A stretch of 27,248 nt of DNA from Mucilaginibacter sp. (GTDB lineage: Bacteria; Bacteroidota; Bacteroidia; Sphingobacteriales; Sphingobacteriaceae). This document shows, one piece after another, positions 8,213 to 15,806 of this stretch (position 1 is its first letter; every line of letters starts with the position of its first letter). The notes below the pieces were generated by a model, which was not told where the DNA came from, ran no database searches, and saw only the letters and a program-made list of their open reading frames with translations. A program made the translations under genes and the position numbers. The stretch is from contig JAQBNY010000259.1 of NCBI GenBank assembly GCA_028288315.1, positions 1-27,248 of the forward strand. Direction: 5' to 3'.

Positions 8213-9571
8213 ATGAATCAGGAACAGGTAATTGCATATATCAAAGAAAATAATATTCAGAAAGTAAAGTTTGCCTTTGCCGATATTGACGGTGTTTTGC
8301 GGGGCAAGGTTATCAGTCAGAAAAAACTGCTGGATGGTATGCAGGCCGGTTATGGTTTTTGCGATGTTGTTTTTGGCTGGGATAGTAATGATGCCACCTA
8401 TGATAATGTGCAGCTTACCGGCTGGCACAGCGGGTATCCTGATAAACTTTGTTTTATTGATCTGTCTACCTTTAGAACCGTGCCGTGGCAGGATGATATA
8501 CCGTTTTTCCTGGCTGATTTTAGCGGGCCGGATGGTAAAGATCTCCCGGCTTGTCCACGCAGTTTATTAAAGCACATTACACGGCAATGCGAAGATATGG
8601 GTTACCATGCCGAGTTTGCGCAGGAATTTGAGTGGTTTAACTTTAAAGAAACGCCGCAAAGCCTGCAGCAAAAAGGTTTTGCTAATATGGAACCGTTAAC
8701 TCCGGGCATGTTTGGCTATTCTATATTACGTACTTCACAAAACAGCGATTTTTATTACGATCTGTTTGACCTGCTCACTCGTTTTGATATCCCGATAGAA
8801 GGTTTACATACTGAAACAGGCCCCGGTGTATACGAGGCAGCAATTATGCATGATGAGGTTTTAAAAGCTGCCGATAAAGCTGTGTTATTTAAAACCGCGG
8901 TAAAAGAAATTGCAAGTAAGCATGGTATCAGTGCCACATTTATGGCTAAGTGGAATGCTGATTTGCCGGGTTGCAGCGGCCATGTTCATCAAAGCTTATG
9001 GAGTAAAGATCAAACCCAAAATCTGTTTTATGATGGGGCTGAGGTAAATAAAATGAGCGAGCTTCATAAACAATACCTGGCCGGGCAGCTTTACTGTATG
9101 CCGCATTTACTGCCTATGTACGCGCCAACAATTAATAGTTATAAACGCCTTGTTGAAGGTGCCTGGGCGCCAACTACCATTACCTGGGGAATGGACAACC
9201 GCACTACAGCCCTAAGGGTTATTAACACTACATCTGGTTACACCCGCCTTGAAACCCGCATACCGGGTTCTGATACCAATCCTTACTTGGCTATATCGGC
9301 AGCTCTGGCTTCAGGATTGTACGGTATCAAAAACAAGCTGACACTTAACATTGCACCAACAGTTGGTAATGGTTACCAGGATAAAAGCAATGGTAGCCTG
9401 CATGCCAACCTTTTTGATGCTGCTACAGCTATGCAAAATTCGGCTATAGCTAAAGAGTTATTTGGTGAAGGATTTGTGCAGCACTTTACCCAAACCCGCC
9501 TTTGGGAGCATCGCCAATACGCCAAAAGTGTAAGCGATTGGGAATTGAAGAGGTATTTTGAAATCATATAG
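8213..9571 (+). CDS. Glutamine synthetase family protein (GSI-like ligase)
   Basis: A 452-residue ATP-dependent carboxylate-amine ligase of the GSI superfamily. The beta-grasp N-terminus carries VKFAFADIDGVLRGK, typical of GSI-like paralogues such as gamma-glutamyl-polyamine synthetases. Catalytic-barrel motifs are FAQEFEWFNF (metal-binding Glu), LHTETGPGVYEAAI, GCSGHVHQSLW (nucleotide/glutamate site), SYKRLVEGAWAPTTITWG and, near the C-terminus, ETRIPGSDTNPYLAISAALA. The tyrosine adenylylation loop of housekeeping GSI is not seen. The amine substrate may not be ammonia: homologues include PuuA-type and lengsin-like proteins. It follows GSII by 406 bp with a terminator between, so it is transcribed separately. 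The ATG at 8213 precedes a natural N-terminus. Just 8 bp after the stop begins an inverted repeat arm of the GxxExxY element. Confidence 0.88.
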   Translation: MNQEQVIAYIKENNIQKVKFAFADIDGVLRGKVISQKKLLDGMQAGYGFCDVVFGWDSNDATYDNVQLTGWHSGYPDKLCFIDLSTFRTVPWQDDIPFFLADFSGPDGKDLPACPRSLLKHITRQCEDMGYHAEFAQEFEWFNFKETPQSLQQKGFANMEPLTPGMFGYSILRTSQNSDFYYDLFDLLTRFDIPIEGLHTETGPGVYEAAIMHDEVLKAADKAVLFKTAVKEIASKHGISATFMAKWNADLPGCSGHVHQSLWSKDQTQNLFYDGAEVNKMSELHKQYLAGQLYCMPHLLPMYAPTINSYKRLVEGAWAPTTITWGMDNRTTALRVINTTSGYTRLETRIPGSDTNPYLAISAALASGLYGIKNKLTLNIAPTVGNGYQDKSNGSLHANLFDAATAMQNSAIAKELFGEGFVQHFTQTRLWEHRQYAKSVSDWELKRYFEII

Positions 9572-9578
9572 ATTACGA

Positions 9579-9625
9579 TTTAACCACAGAGTACACGAAG
9601 GTAAGAGCACAGAGATCACAAAGCT
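9579..9625 (+). repeat. Left inverted arm (CACAGAG type) of the GxxExxY element
   Basis: The arm opens with TTTAACCACAGAG, whose exact reverse complement closes the right arm at 10035-10047. Inside, loosely periodic units of about 7-9 nt of the form nCACAnAG recur (CACAGAG, CACGAAG, CACAGAG, CACAAAG). It begins 8 bp after the GS-like stop codon. Confidence 0.75.
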
Positions 9626-9647
9626 TTAATGATGTATAGTAAGTTTT

Positions 9648-9970
9648 TTGAGGGGGTATAAGAATAAATATGAAAAAGAATGTCTGTTTTATAAATTGTT
9701 TAAATCTGGAATTTATGTAGAAAAGGAAAAAGCAATGCCGCTTGTATTTGAAGAAGTAAGATTAGATTGCGGTTATAGAATTGATTTGTTGGTTGAGAAT
9801 AAGGTGGTTATTACATTGAAACAAAATGTGTAGAAGCAATTAATGATGTACACTTGGCTCAAACATTAACATATATGAAGCTTGGTAATTAAAAGTTGGG
9901 ATTGTTAATAAATTTTAATGTTGTAAAACTAAAAGATGGAATAAAACGAGTAATCAATGGCTCTTTGTGA
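9648..9970 (+). pseudogene. Broken GxxExxY-family gene (PD-(D/E)xK-like)
   Basis: Remnant of a GxxExxY protein, a ~125-residue family with a predicted PD-(D/E)xK nuclease-like fold. The first frame gives YEKECLFYKL, EKAMPLVFEEVRLDCGYRID and LLVENKVVI, then runs into a stop at 9831-9833. A frameshift around 9813-9826 moves to the frame giving VEAINDVHLAQTLTYMKLGN. There an in-frame TAA at 9890-9892 replaces a Tyr codon expected in the family, and the same frame then continues KLGLLINFNVVKLKDGIKR to a final stop at 9968-9970. The first ~40 codons, which hold the GxxExxY motif itself, are missing. So there is one truncation, one frameshift and one nonsense change: the gene is dead. Inverted CACAGAG-type arms enclose it. 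Family identification comes from recalled conserved blocks and is strong. Confidence 0.85.
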
Positions 9971-10001
9971 ACGATAACAAAAGCTCATTTACTAATTACC
10001 A

Positions 10002-10047
10002 GTCTCTGTGAACTTTGTGAAAAAACTTTGTGACCTCTGTGGTTAAA
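10002..10047 (-). repeat. Right inverted arm (CACAGAG type) of the GxxExxY element
   Basis: Read on the minus strand it begins TTTAACCACAGAG, identical over 13 bases to the left arm at 9579, then continues with units CACAAAG, CACAAAG and CACAGAG. Together the arms frame a segment of about 470 bp holding the dead GxxExxY gene. It ends 24 bp before the next start codon, so it may affect that gene's promoter. Confidence 0.75.
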
Positions 10048-10071
10048 ATAAACTTTTAGTATCTATGCATA

Positions 10072-11109
10072 ATGGACTCTTCAATCATAATTAAAAAAGC
10101 CTGGGAAGAATATGATGCTTCAAAAACCATAAGGAATATTGAGGACATCAGCGCGATGGTTTCAACCAACCATGTGTATCGTATCACCTTTGATGACGAG
10201 GATATCATCATAGCTAAGCTATCCTTCTTTGGTAAATTTGAGCATTTTAAAGAAGATCACCGCATTATACATTCTCTCTCAAATAACCTATTATACCCAT
10301 TTGAGAACTTGCTGGCTAAATCTTTATTAAAAAACAATCGGGTGTATGTATATCGCTATAAGCAGGGCAGAACCGATGCCTGGGTGGTGTTTTATAATCC
10401 TACCCGTATACTAAACAGGTTACCACGCAGATTGAATAACGACATGATAAAAAAGCTTGGCTACCAATTGGGTAAGTTCCATAAAGCCTGCTCCAGAATA
10501 AAAAATGTTTTACCAAAATCATCAAAAACCCTGCGCACGGATATTTACGAGCTGCAACGGCAACTGGATAAAAATGAACGCAAGTTTGGTACGGCCATGC
10601 AGGTTGATTTTTTGAAATATCATTGCGAACAGTTTTTGAAGAACCGATCTAAATATAACATGAGTTCGTTCGAGATCATACCCGTGTTTATTGACTGGAA
10701 CATTGGCAACTTTTCGGTAACGCCAGAACTGGAACTATATTCCCGTTGGGATTACGACTGGTTTAGGATGAGTTATAGACTGCTCGACTTTTACTTTTTT
10801 AGCCGTGTTGTATCTGATGCCGGAGATCGTACTGTGTTCAGTTACGTAATTGGGCCAATGATGGAAGACAGGTTTATTACCTTTCTTAAAGAATATCATA
10901 AAGTTAACCCGGTAACTGCCGATGAGATACGTTTCCTGAAAGAAGCCTACAGATTTTTTATATTAAATTATGTAATAAAAGACGGCAAGTACTTTTTTAA
11001 TGAGCAATATGCCAAAAAACTACAAGCCGAAGCATTTGAGATCTATCTGCCATCTGTAGATAGGGATTTTGATGCCGATAAAATAATTAAAGCACTGGGA
11101 TTAAATTAG
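10072..11109 (+). CDS. Aminoglycoside phosphotransferase (APH)-fold kinase-like protein
   Basis: A 345-residue cytoplasmic protein with the APH / choline-kinase-like fold. The N-lobe includes VYRITFDDEDIIIAKLSFFG, with the ATP-binding lysine probably in IIAKLSF. The C-lobe contains VFIDWNIGNF at residues 205-214: the catalytic Asp (D208) and metal-binding Asn (N213) of the HxDxxxxN loop are present, but the usual His is Phe206. The DxD metal motif appears as WDYDWF (D227, D229). It could phosphorylate a small metabolite, or have lost activity. It lies between the GxxExxY element and a repeat-rich spacer, and 115 bp before a HAD-IIA protein on the same strand, suggesting a kinase/phosphatase pair. 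Antibiotic resistance is not indicated. The ATG at 10072 is the only start that preserves the N-lobe. Confidence 0.75.
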   Translation: MDSSIIIKKAWEEYDASKTIRNIEDISAMVSTNHVYRITFDDEDIIIAKLSFFGKFEHFKEDHRIIHSLSNNLLYPFENLLAKSLLKNNRVYVYRYKQGRTDAWVVFYNPTRILNRLPRRLNNDMIKKLGYQLGKFHKACSRIKNVLPKSSKTLRTDIYELQRQLDKNERKFGTAMQVDFLKYHCEQFLKNRSKYNMSSFEIIPVFIDWNIGNFSVTPELELYSRWDYDWFRMSYRLLDFYFFSRVVSDAGDRTVFSYVIGPMMEDRFITFLKEYHKVNPVTADEIRFLKEAYRFFILNYVIKDGKYFFNEQYAKKLQAEAFEIYLPSVDRDFDADKIIKALGLN

Positions 11110-11221
11110 AGAGGTTGTAATGATTGAAAAATTATTAGTAAACATTACTACCTTTCAATGATGTAGTTTAATTTTTAACCTTTATAACGCTTACAACTTT
11201 TACTAACCTCTACAACTAATA
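11108..11221. repeat. 9-nt periodic degenerate repeat with inverted copy
   Basis: The leader of the HAD gene contains consecutive units TAACCTTTA, TAACGCTTA, CAACTTTTA, CTAACCTCTA, CAACTAATA (11176-11221), i.e. a 9-nt period with YAAC at the head. On the opposite strand, at 11108-11125, similar units (CAATCATTA, CAACCTCTC) occur, so the spacer has inverted-repeat ends. A small palindrome TAGTAAACATTACTA lies between. It resembles the 9-nt-periodic arms at 9579 and 10002 in style but not in sequence. Confidence 0.5.
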
Positions 11222-11224
11222 AAA

Positions 11225-12094
11225 ATGAAACGCATTGAAGATTTTAAATCTATAATTGACCGTTACGAAATTATTTTTTTTGATGCGTTTGGTGTTTTAA
11301 AAACACATTCAGGTCTGGTGCCTGGTATTGAAAGAACCTTTGCTTATCTCGAAGAGCAAAAAAAAGAATATTACATTGTAACCAACGATGCTTCCCGTAG
11401 TCCGGCACTGCTGGCCCAATCTTATCACAAATCGGGTTTGTACGCGGTTACTGCCGATAGGATCATATCATCAGGTATGCTTACCAAAGAATACCTTGAC
11501 TTGAAGGTAAATGATGGAATAGTGGCGTATCTGGGTACTGATGATTCGGCACATTACCTGGAAAGCGCCGGTTTGCACACCCTCCCGGTAAGGGATATTA
11601 ACAGTAGCAATATTGATAAAGTGAACGTATTGGTATTTATGGACGATGAGGGGTTTGACTGGTGCGAAGACCTGAATAAAACCGTAAACCTGTTGCGCAA
11701 ACGAACCATACCTGCTATTGTTGCTAATACGGATTATGCTTATCCGGTATCATTAACAGATGTGGGTGTTGCCATTGGTGGCTTAGCCGGTATGATAGAA
11801 GCCATTGTAGGTAAGCAGTTTATTAGATTTGGTAAGCCCGATTCACAAATGTTTATGTTTGCTTATGATTTGATACGCAATTATCGTAACATTAGTAAAA
11901 AGGAAATAGTAATGGTAGGAGATACCCTGCAAACAGATATTATTGGCGGTAATAAATTTGGGTTGGATACTGTGCTGGTATTGTCAGGCAATACCCGCCC
12001 TGCAGATGCCGAGAACAGAATAACCGCTACCGGGATAGTGCCTACTTACATTTGTGATAGTGCGGTGTTAGGTCCGGATGCTTTTGGATTTTAA
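11225..12094 (+). CDS. HAD superfamily protein, subfamily IIA
   Basis: A 289-residue cytoplasmic HAD-fold protein of the NagD-like IIA class. Motif I is IIFFDAFGVLK with nucleophile D20; the second acidic residue of DxD is Phe22, as in a HAD-IIA branch that has DxW or DxF. Motif II is YIVTNDASRSP, motif III is FGKPDSQMF, and motif IV is MVGDTLQTDIIGGNKFGLDT with the metal-binding aspartates. The cap domain is the C2 type inserted between motifs II and III. Without the second motif I Asp, classic phosphomonoesterase chemistry is uncertain; the substrate is unknown. The ATG at 11225 follows the repeat-rich leader. Eleven bases separate its stop from the GH43 start, so the two are probably co-transcribed along with the aldose 1-epimerase. 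Confidence 0.88.
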   Translation: MKRIEDFKSIIDRYEIIFFDAFGVLKTHSGLVPGIERTFAYLEEQKKEYYIVTNDASRSPALLAQSYHKSGLYAVTADRIISSGMLTKEYLDLKVNDGIVAYLGTDDSAHYLESAGLHTLPVRDINSSNIDKVNVLVFMDDEGFDWCEDLNKTVNLLRKRTIPAIVANTDYAYPVSLTDVGVAIGGLAGMIEAIVGKQFIRFGKPDSQMFMFAYDLIRNYRNISKKEIVMVGDTLQTDIIGGNKFGLDTVLVLSGNTRPADAENRITATGIVPTYICDSAVLGPDAFGF

Positions 12095-12105
12095 ATATAG
12101 GACTG

Positions 12106-13155
12106 ATGAAAAGGTTTATTTTTAATATACTGTTTGTAATTGCTATAGTAAATGTAGCACCTGCACAAAGCTTGCATAAAAAAACTTTCACCAATCCATT
12201 GTTACCATCAGGAGCGGATCCATGGGTGATCTATCAGAATGGTTATTATTACTATACAAATTCCGTACGAGATAGTCTGGTGATATGGAAAACCAGAAAC
12301 TTGGCCGATCTGAGGTCAGCACAAAAGAAAACGGTGTGGTTGCCACCGCCAAACACAAATTATTCAAAAGAACTTTGGGCGCCTGAACTTCATTACATTA
12401 ACCATAAATGGTATATGTATTTTTCTGCCGATGACGGTAATAATAATCACCACCGCTTATATGTGTTGGAAGATGTGTCGCCTAATCCACTTAAGGGTAA
12501 ATGGGTTTTTAAAGGCAAGCTATCAGATGCTACTGATAAATGGGCTATAGATGGCTCGGTATTTAGTCATAAGGGCCAATTGTATTTGATATGGGCAGGG
12601 TGGGAAGGCGACGAAAATGGAGAACAGGATATTTACATAGCAAAAATGAAAAACCCTTGGACGATAGAAGGCGAACGTTCAAAAATATCGAGTCCGCTTT
12701 ATGATTGGGAAAAATATGGCGACCTGCATGATGCCAACAACCCGCCACATGTAAATGTAAACGAAGGCCCGGAGATATTAAAGCATAATGATAAACTGTT
12801 TCTCATTTACTCCGCCAGTGGCTGCTGGACAGATTTTTATGCACTGGGAATGTTAACGGCATCAAAGAACAGTAACCTGCTTGATCCCAGCTCTTGGAAA
12901 AAATCGGCACAGCCGGTATTGAAAAAATCAGAAACTAATGGTGTATATGCGCCCGGCCATAACTCGTTTTTTAAATCGCCCAACGGTAAGGAAGATTGGA
13001 TAATTTATCACGCTAATTCGAAACCCGCGCAGGGGTGCGGAGGGTTCAGATCGCCAAGAATGCAAAAATTTACATGGAATAAAAACGGTACACCAAATTT
13101 TGGGTTGCCTGTTAAAGAGAATACGCCAATAGGTATACCATCGCAAACCAATTAA
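12106..13155 (+). CDS. Exported glycoside hydrolase family 43 enzyme
   Basis: A 349-residue secreted five-bladed beta-propeller glycosidase, probably alpha-L-arabinofuranosidase or beta-xylosidase. A signal peptide ends at about residue 20 (FVIAIVNVAPA, then Q). The GH43 triad is visible: catalytic base D38 in SGADPWV, pKa-modulating D149 in AIDGSVF, and general acid E220 in VNEGPEI. Other family blocks are ELWAPELHYINHKWYMYFSA and YAPGHNSFFKSPNGKEDW. The enzyme inverts configuration and releases pentose from arabinan or arabinoxylan-type polymers. The next gene is a lipoprotein aldose 1-epimerase, which would interconvert the anomers of the freed sugar. The subfamily cannot be fixed by eye. 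It is probably periplasmic, as there is no lipobox and no sorting domain. Confidence 0.92.
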   Translation: MKRFIFNILFVIAIVNVAPAQSLHKKTFTNPLLPSGADPWVIYQNGYYYYTNSVRDSLVIWKTRNLADLRSAQKKTVWLPPPNTNYSKELWAPELHYINHKWYMYFSADDGNNNHHRLYVLEDVSPNPLKGKWVFKGKLSDATDKWAIDGSVFSHKGQLYLIWAGWEGDENGEQDIYIAKMKNPWTIEGERSKISSPLYDWEKYGDLHDANNPPHVNVNEGPEILKHNDKLFLIYSASGCWTDFYALGMLTASKNSNLLDPSSWKKSAQPVLKKSETNGVYAPGHNSFFKSPNGKEDWIIYHANSKPAQGCGGFRSPRMQKFTWNKNGTPNFGLPVKENTPIGIPSQTN

Positions 13156-13172
13156 TTAAACTTTTAAATATT

Positions 13173-14351
13173 ATGCAAAGCTTTATTAAAAAACCATTTT
13201 TGGCTGCTGCCATTGCTTGCAGCATATTGTTTGCTGCATGTAATCAATCAACTAAAACCACTACTATCATGACTGACAGCACAACTACCACAACGCCGAA
13301 ATTACCACCGGCATCGGCATTTGAAAAAACTATTAACGGCAAACAAACACATTTATATGTATTAAAAAATAAGCATGGTATGGAAGCTGCTATAACCAAT
13401 TATGGCGGCCGTATAGTGAGCTTGTTAGTGCCCGATAAAAACGGCAAGTTAACAGATGTAGTTTTAGGTTTTGAAAGTGTTGAAGGCTTTGAAAACTCTA
13501 AAGAACCGTATTATGGTGCAACCATCGGCAGGTATGGTAACCGTATAGCAAAAGGTAAATTTAAGTTAGAAGGTAAGGAATATACATTGGTTACAAACAA
13601 TGGCCCTAATACGCTGCATGGCGGAAAGCCGGGTTTCCAGGAGGTAGTTTGGGATGCTAAAGTGATTGATAGCGCAACTTTAGAGCTGAGCTATTTAGCT
13701 AAAGATATGGAAGCTGGTTTCCCCGGGAATTTAAAAGTAAAGGTAACCTATACCATTACTGATGATAACGCAATGAAGGTAAGCTATGAGGCAACAACCG
13801 ATAAAACAACTGTTGTTAACCTAACCAATCATGCATTCTTTAATCTGAACGGTGAAGGCAGCGGTACTATATTAAATCATTTGGTACAAATACATGCTGA
13901 TAATTATACCCCTGTTGACAGCACCCTTATCCCAACCGGAAAAGTTGAGTCTGTAACAGGTACACCTTTTGATTTTACCAAGGCAACAACCATAGGAGCA
14001 AGAATAAATACCAAAAACCAACAGCTAAAAGACGGAAAGGGTTACGATCATAATTTTGTACTTAACCAGCATGATATTAACACTGCAATAGCCACTGTTA
14101 TAGGTGATAAAAGCGGTATTAAAATGGAGGTTTTTACAGAAGAGCCAGCTCTGCAGTTTTATAGCGGTAACTTTATGAAGAGCAAAAACATGATGAAAGG
14201 TGGTAAGAAAGATGAGTTCCGTACTTCGTTTGCAATGGAAACCCAGCATTATCCTGATTCTCCAAACCAAATGTCGTTCCCAACAACAGTTTTAAATCCG
14301 GGGCAAACTTACCGTACACAATCTATTTATAAGTTTTCTGTAGTAAAGTAA
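13173..14351 (+). CDS. galM: Aldose 1-epimerase (galactose mutarotase), lipoprotein
   Basis: Converts alpha and beta anomers of hexoses or pentoses. The N-terminus has a lipoprotein signal, AIACSILFAACNQ, with the lipidated Cys in LFAAC, followed by a Thr-rich linker, so the enzyme is anchored outside the cytoplasm. The catalytic domain shows NYGGRIVSLLVPDKNGK, YYGATIGRYGNRIAKGKF and LTNHAFFNLNG (H220, general acid). It also shows GYDHNFVL (D292, substrate binding) and FAMETQHYPDSPNQ (E356, general base). Length is normal for GalM plus a lipoprotein leader. It sits 17 bp after the GH43 gene and ends the operon before a hairpin. The exported location together with GH43 suggests anomer conversion of released pentoses before uptake; that role is inferred. 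Confidence 0.93.
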   Translation: MQSFIKKPFLAAAIACSILFAACNQSTKTTTIMTDSTTTTTPKLPPASAFEKTINGKQTHLYVLKNKHGMEAAITNYGGRIVSLLVPDKNGKLTDVVLGFESVEGFENSKEPYYGATIGRYGNRIAKGKFKLEGKEYTLVTNNGPNTLHGGKPGFQEVVWDAKVIDSATLELSYLAKDMEAGFPGNLKVKVTYTITDDNAMKVSYEATTDKTTVVNLTNHAFFNLNGEGSGTILNHLVQIHADNYTPVDSTLIPTGKVESVTGTPFDFTKATTIGARINTKNQQLKDGKGYDHNFVLNQHDINTAIATVIGDKSGIKMEVFTEEPALQFYSGNFMKSKNMMKGGKKDEFRTSFAMETQHYPDSPNQMSFPTTVLNPGQTYRTQSIYKFSVVK

Positions 14352-14361
14352 TTAAGAATCC

Positions 14362-14396
14362 TCCCTATCACGTCATTGACATGATAGGGAATTTTG
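14362..14396 (+). terminator. Hairpin after the aldose 1-epimerase gene
   Basis: Perfect 9-bp arms TCCCTATCA / TGATAGGGA enclose an 11-nt loop, beginning 10 bp after the stop. The T tract is short (AATTTTGG), so termination may be weak, but the position fits the end of the HAD-GH43-epimerase operon. Confidence 0.65.
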
Positions 14397-14446
14397 GAAA
14401 AACCATTTTACCCAACGCAATGTTATGCTAATAATTATTATAAATT

Positions 14447-15388
14447 ATGCTAAATAACAATGTGAAATATTTTCAGGTGGGGCAGGGTGTTTGGGGCATG
14501 CGACTGCTATTTGTGAACGTATATATGATAGCTAACCGCCGTAGTGCTGGCAAAGGCTGGGTTTTGGTTGATACCGGGATTAAAGGGTCAGCAAAAAAAA
14601 TCATTGCTATGGCTGAGGATTTGTTTGGACCGGGTACACGCCCATCGGCAATTATACTTACCCATGGACATACAGATCATGCAGGTTCGTTAAAAGAGCT
14701 TTTAAAATATTGGAATGTGCCGGTTTACGCACACCCGTTAGAGTTGCCATATTTAACGGGTAAGTCTGACTATCCACCAGCTGATCCGGAAGTTGGTGGT
14801 GGCTTTATGAGCCTTATCTCATTTATTTTCCCAACAAAGGCAATTGATGTGAGTAAGAATATCCGGGAAATAGACCCGCATGATGGTGTTCCTGAATTAC
14901 CCGAATGGAAAGTGATACATACTCCCGGCCACACACCTGGGCATATATCACTTTATTTTCCGTTAAATGCAATGTTAATTGCTGGCGATGCCTTTACCAC
15001 TACACAGTCCGAATCGGCTTTTTATTTGCTTACATATACAAAGAAATTTTCCGGCCCTCCAAAGTATATTACTACAGATTGGATAGCCGCTGGCAAATCA
15101 GTTAGGAAACTGGCAGCATTACAGCCACGTGTAGCAGCAACTGGCCATGGGCCTATTATGTACGGTAAAGAGTTACAAACTGAATTAAGCTTTCTGGCTA
15201 ATAGGTTTGAAAGTATTGCCGTGCCGGATAAAGGACGATATGTAGGCCGTGCGGCAGTTTCTGACAAGAATGGTGTGCGTTATATTCCACCATATCTTAT
15301 CACCGCAAAATTAAAAGCAACACTGGCCGTTACCGCTGCTGTCGCAAGTTTTTTAATTGTGAGAAAAATTAGCAAAAGCTGGGCATAG
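14447..15388 (+). CDS. MBL-fold metallo-hydrolase with C-terminal membrane segment
   Basis: A 313-residue metallo-beta-lactamase-fold hydrolase. The metal motif HxHxDH reads LTHGHTDHAG (H73, H75, D77, H78); further ligands are in HTPGHTPGHISLYF, IAGDAFTTT and AATGHGPIMYG. Such proteins hydrolyse thioesters, lactones, or phosphodiesters; the HTPGHTPGH pattern is glyoxalase-II-like, but no specific substrate can be assigned. Residues ~291-306 (ATLAVTAAVASFLIV) are a possible C-terminal membrane anchor followed by a basic tail, an unusual addition to the cytoplasmic form. The start ATG at 14447 is followed closely by the domain. It lies 6 bp upstream of the DUF3820 reading frame on the same strand and may be transcribed with it. 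Confidence 0.88.
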   Translation: MLNNNVKYFQVGQGVWGMRLLFVNVYMIANRRSAGKGWVLVDTGIKGSAKKIIAMAEDLFGPGTRPSAIILTHGHTDHAGSLKELLKYWNVPVYAHPLELPYLTGKSDYPPADPEVGGGFMSLISFIFPTKAIDVSKNIREIDPHDGVPELPEWKVIHTPGHTPGHISLYFPLNAMLIAGDAFTTTQSESAFYLLTYTKKFSGPPKYITTDWIAAGKSVRKLAALQPRVAATGHGPIMYGKELQTELSFLANRFESIAVPDKGRYVGRAAVSDKNGVRYIPPYLITAKLKATLAVTAAVASFLIVRKISKSWA

Positions 15389-15394
15389 AAAGAT

Positions 15395-15652
15395 TTGTTT
15401 TACATTTACACAGTGGAAAATGTAAATGCCGACCCAAACGTATTAATTGATGTTGTTAATACCCGTATGCCTTTTGGTAAATACAAGGGCACTTTAATTT
15501 GTGATATGCCGGTAAGTTACCTGGAATGGATGCACAAGAAAGGCTTCCCGCCAGGCAAGTTAGGCATGTTGTTATCTAGCGCTTATGAAATTAAAATAAA
15601 CGGACTGGATAAGCTCTTATTCATGATCAAGCAAAAGCATGGCAAGTATTAA
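15395..15652 (+). CDS. DUF3820 family small protein
   Basis: A short protein (up to 85 residues) with the DUF3820 core: MPFGKYKGTLICDMPVSYL, then EWMHKKGFPPGKLG and a C-terminal helix with NGLDKLLFMIK. The family is annotated as putative quorum-sensing-regulated virulence factor, but no function is established. The reading frame opens with TTG at 15395; a GTG at 15413 is the other candidate, and no ATG precedes the conserved core apart from Met25 within it. The start is therefore uncertain. A perfect inverted repeat (CATTTACA / TGTAAATG) overlies this start region and may control it. The MBL gene ends 6 bp upstream. Confidence 0.8.
   Translation: MFYIYTVENVNADPNVLIDVVNTRMPFGKYKGTLICDMPVSYLEWMHKKGFPPGKLGMLLSSAYEIKINGLDKLLFMIKQKHGKY
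15403..15428. promoter_or_regulatory. Inverted repeat over the DUF3820 start
   Basis: Perfect 8-bp arms CATTTACA and TGTAAATG are spaced by 10 nt, overlapping both candidate start codons of the DUF3820 gene. It could be a protein-binding operator or an RNA hairpin hiding the start. The core TTTACA/TGTAAA also forms the palindrome before the Nudix regulator at 25817. A coincidental match cannot be excluded. Confidence 0.35.
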
Positions 15653-15806
15653 ATACCTGTACCGTTGGCTTATCTCAACCATCGTTATGCAAAATAACGG
15701 TTTTGCAAAGTAACACCGACTAGTTATTTACCTGCGGATGACGCTTACCAACAACTGCCAGGCAAAACTTTGCGTAAATTGTATAAAATTGATTTAACAA
15801 AAGATC

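Noticed and set aside
8271..8570. 99-codon frame within the GS-like gene
   Set aside because: It overlaps a conserved GS region in another frame and its translation has no recognisable pattern.
10072..11109. Aminoglycoside resistance gene
   Set aside because: Only the APH fold is shared; the catalytic His is absent and the context is metabolic, so resistance is not supported.
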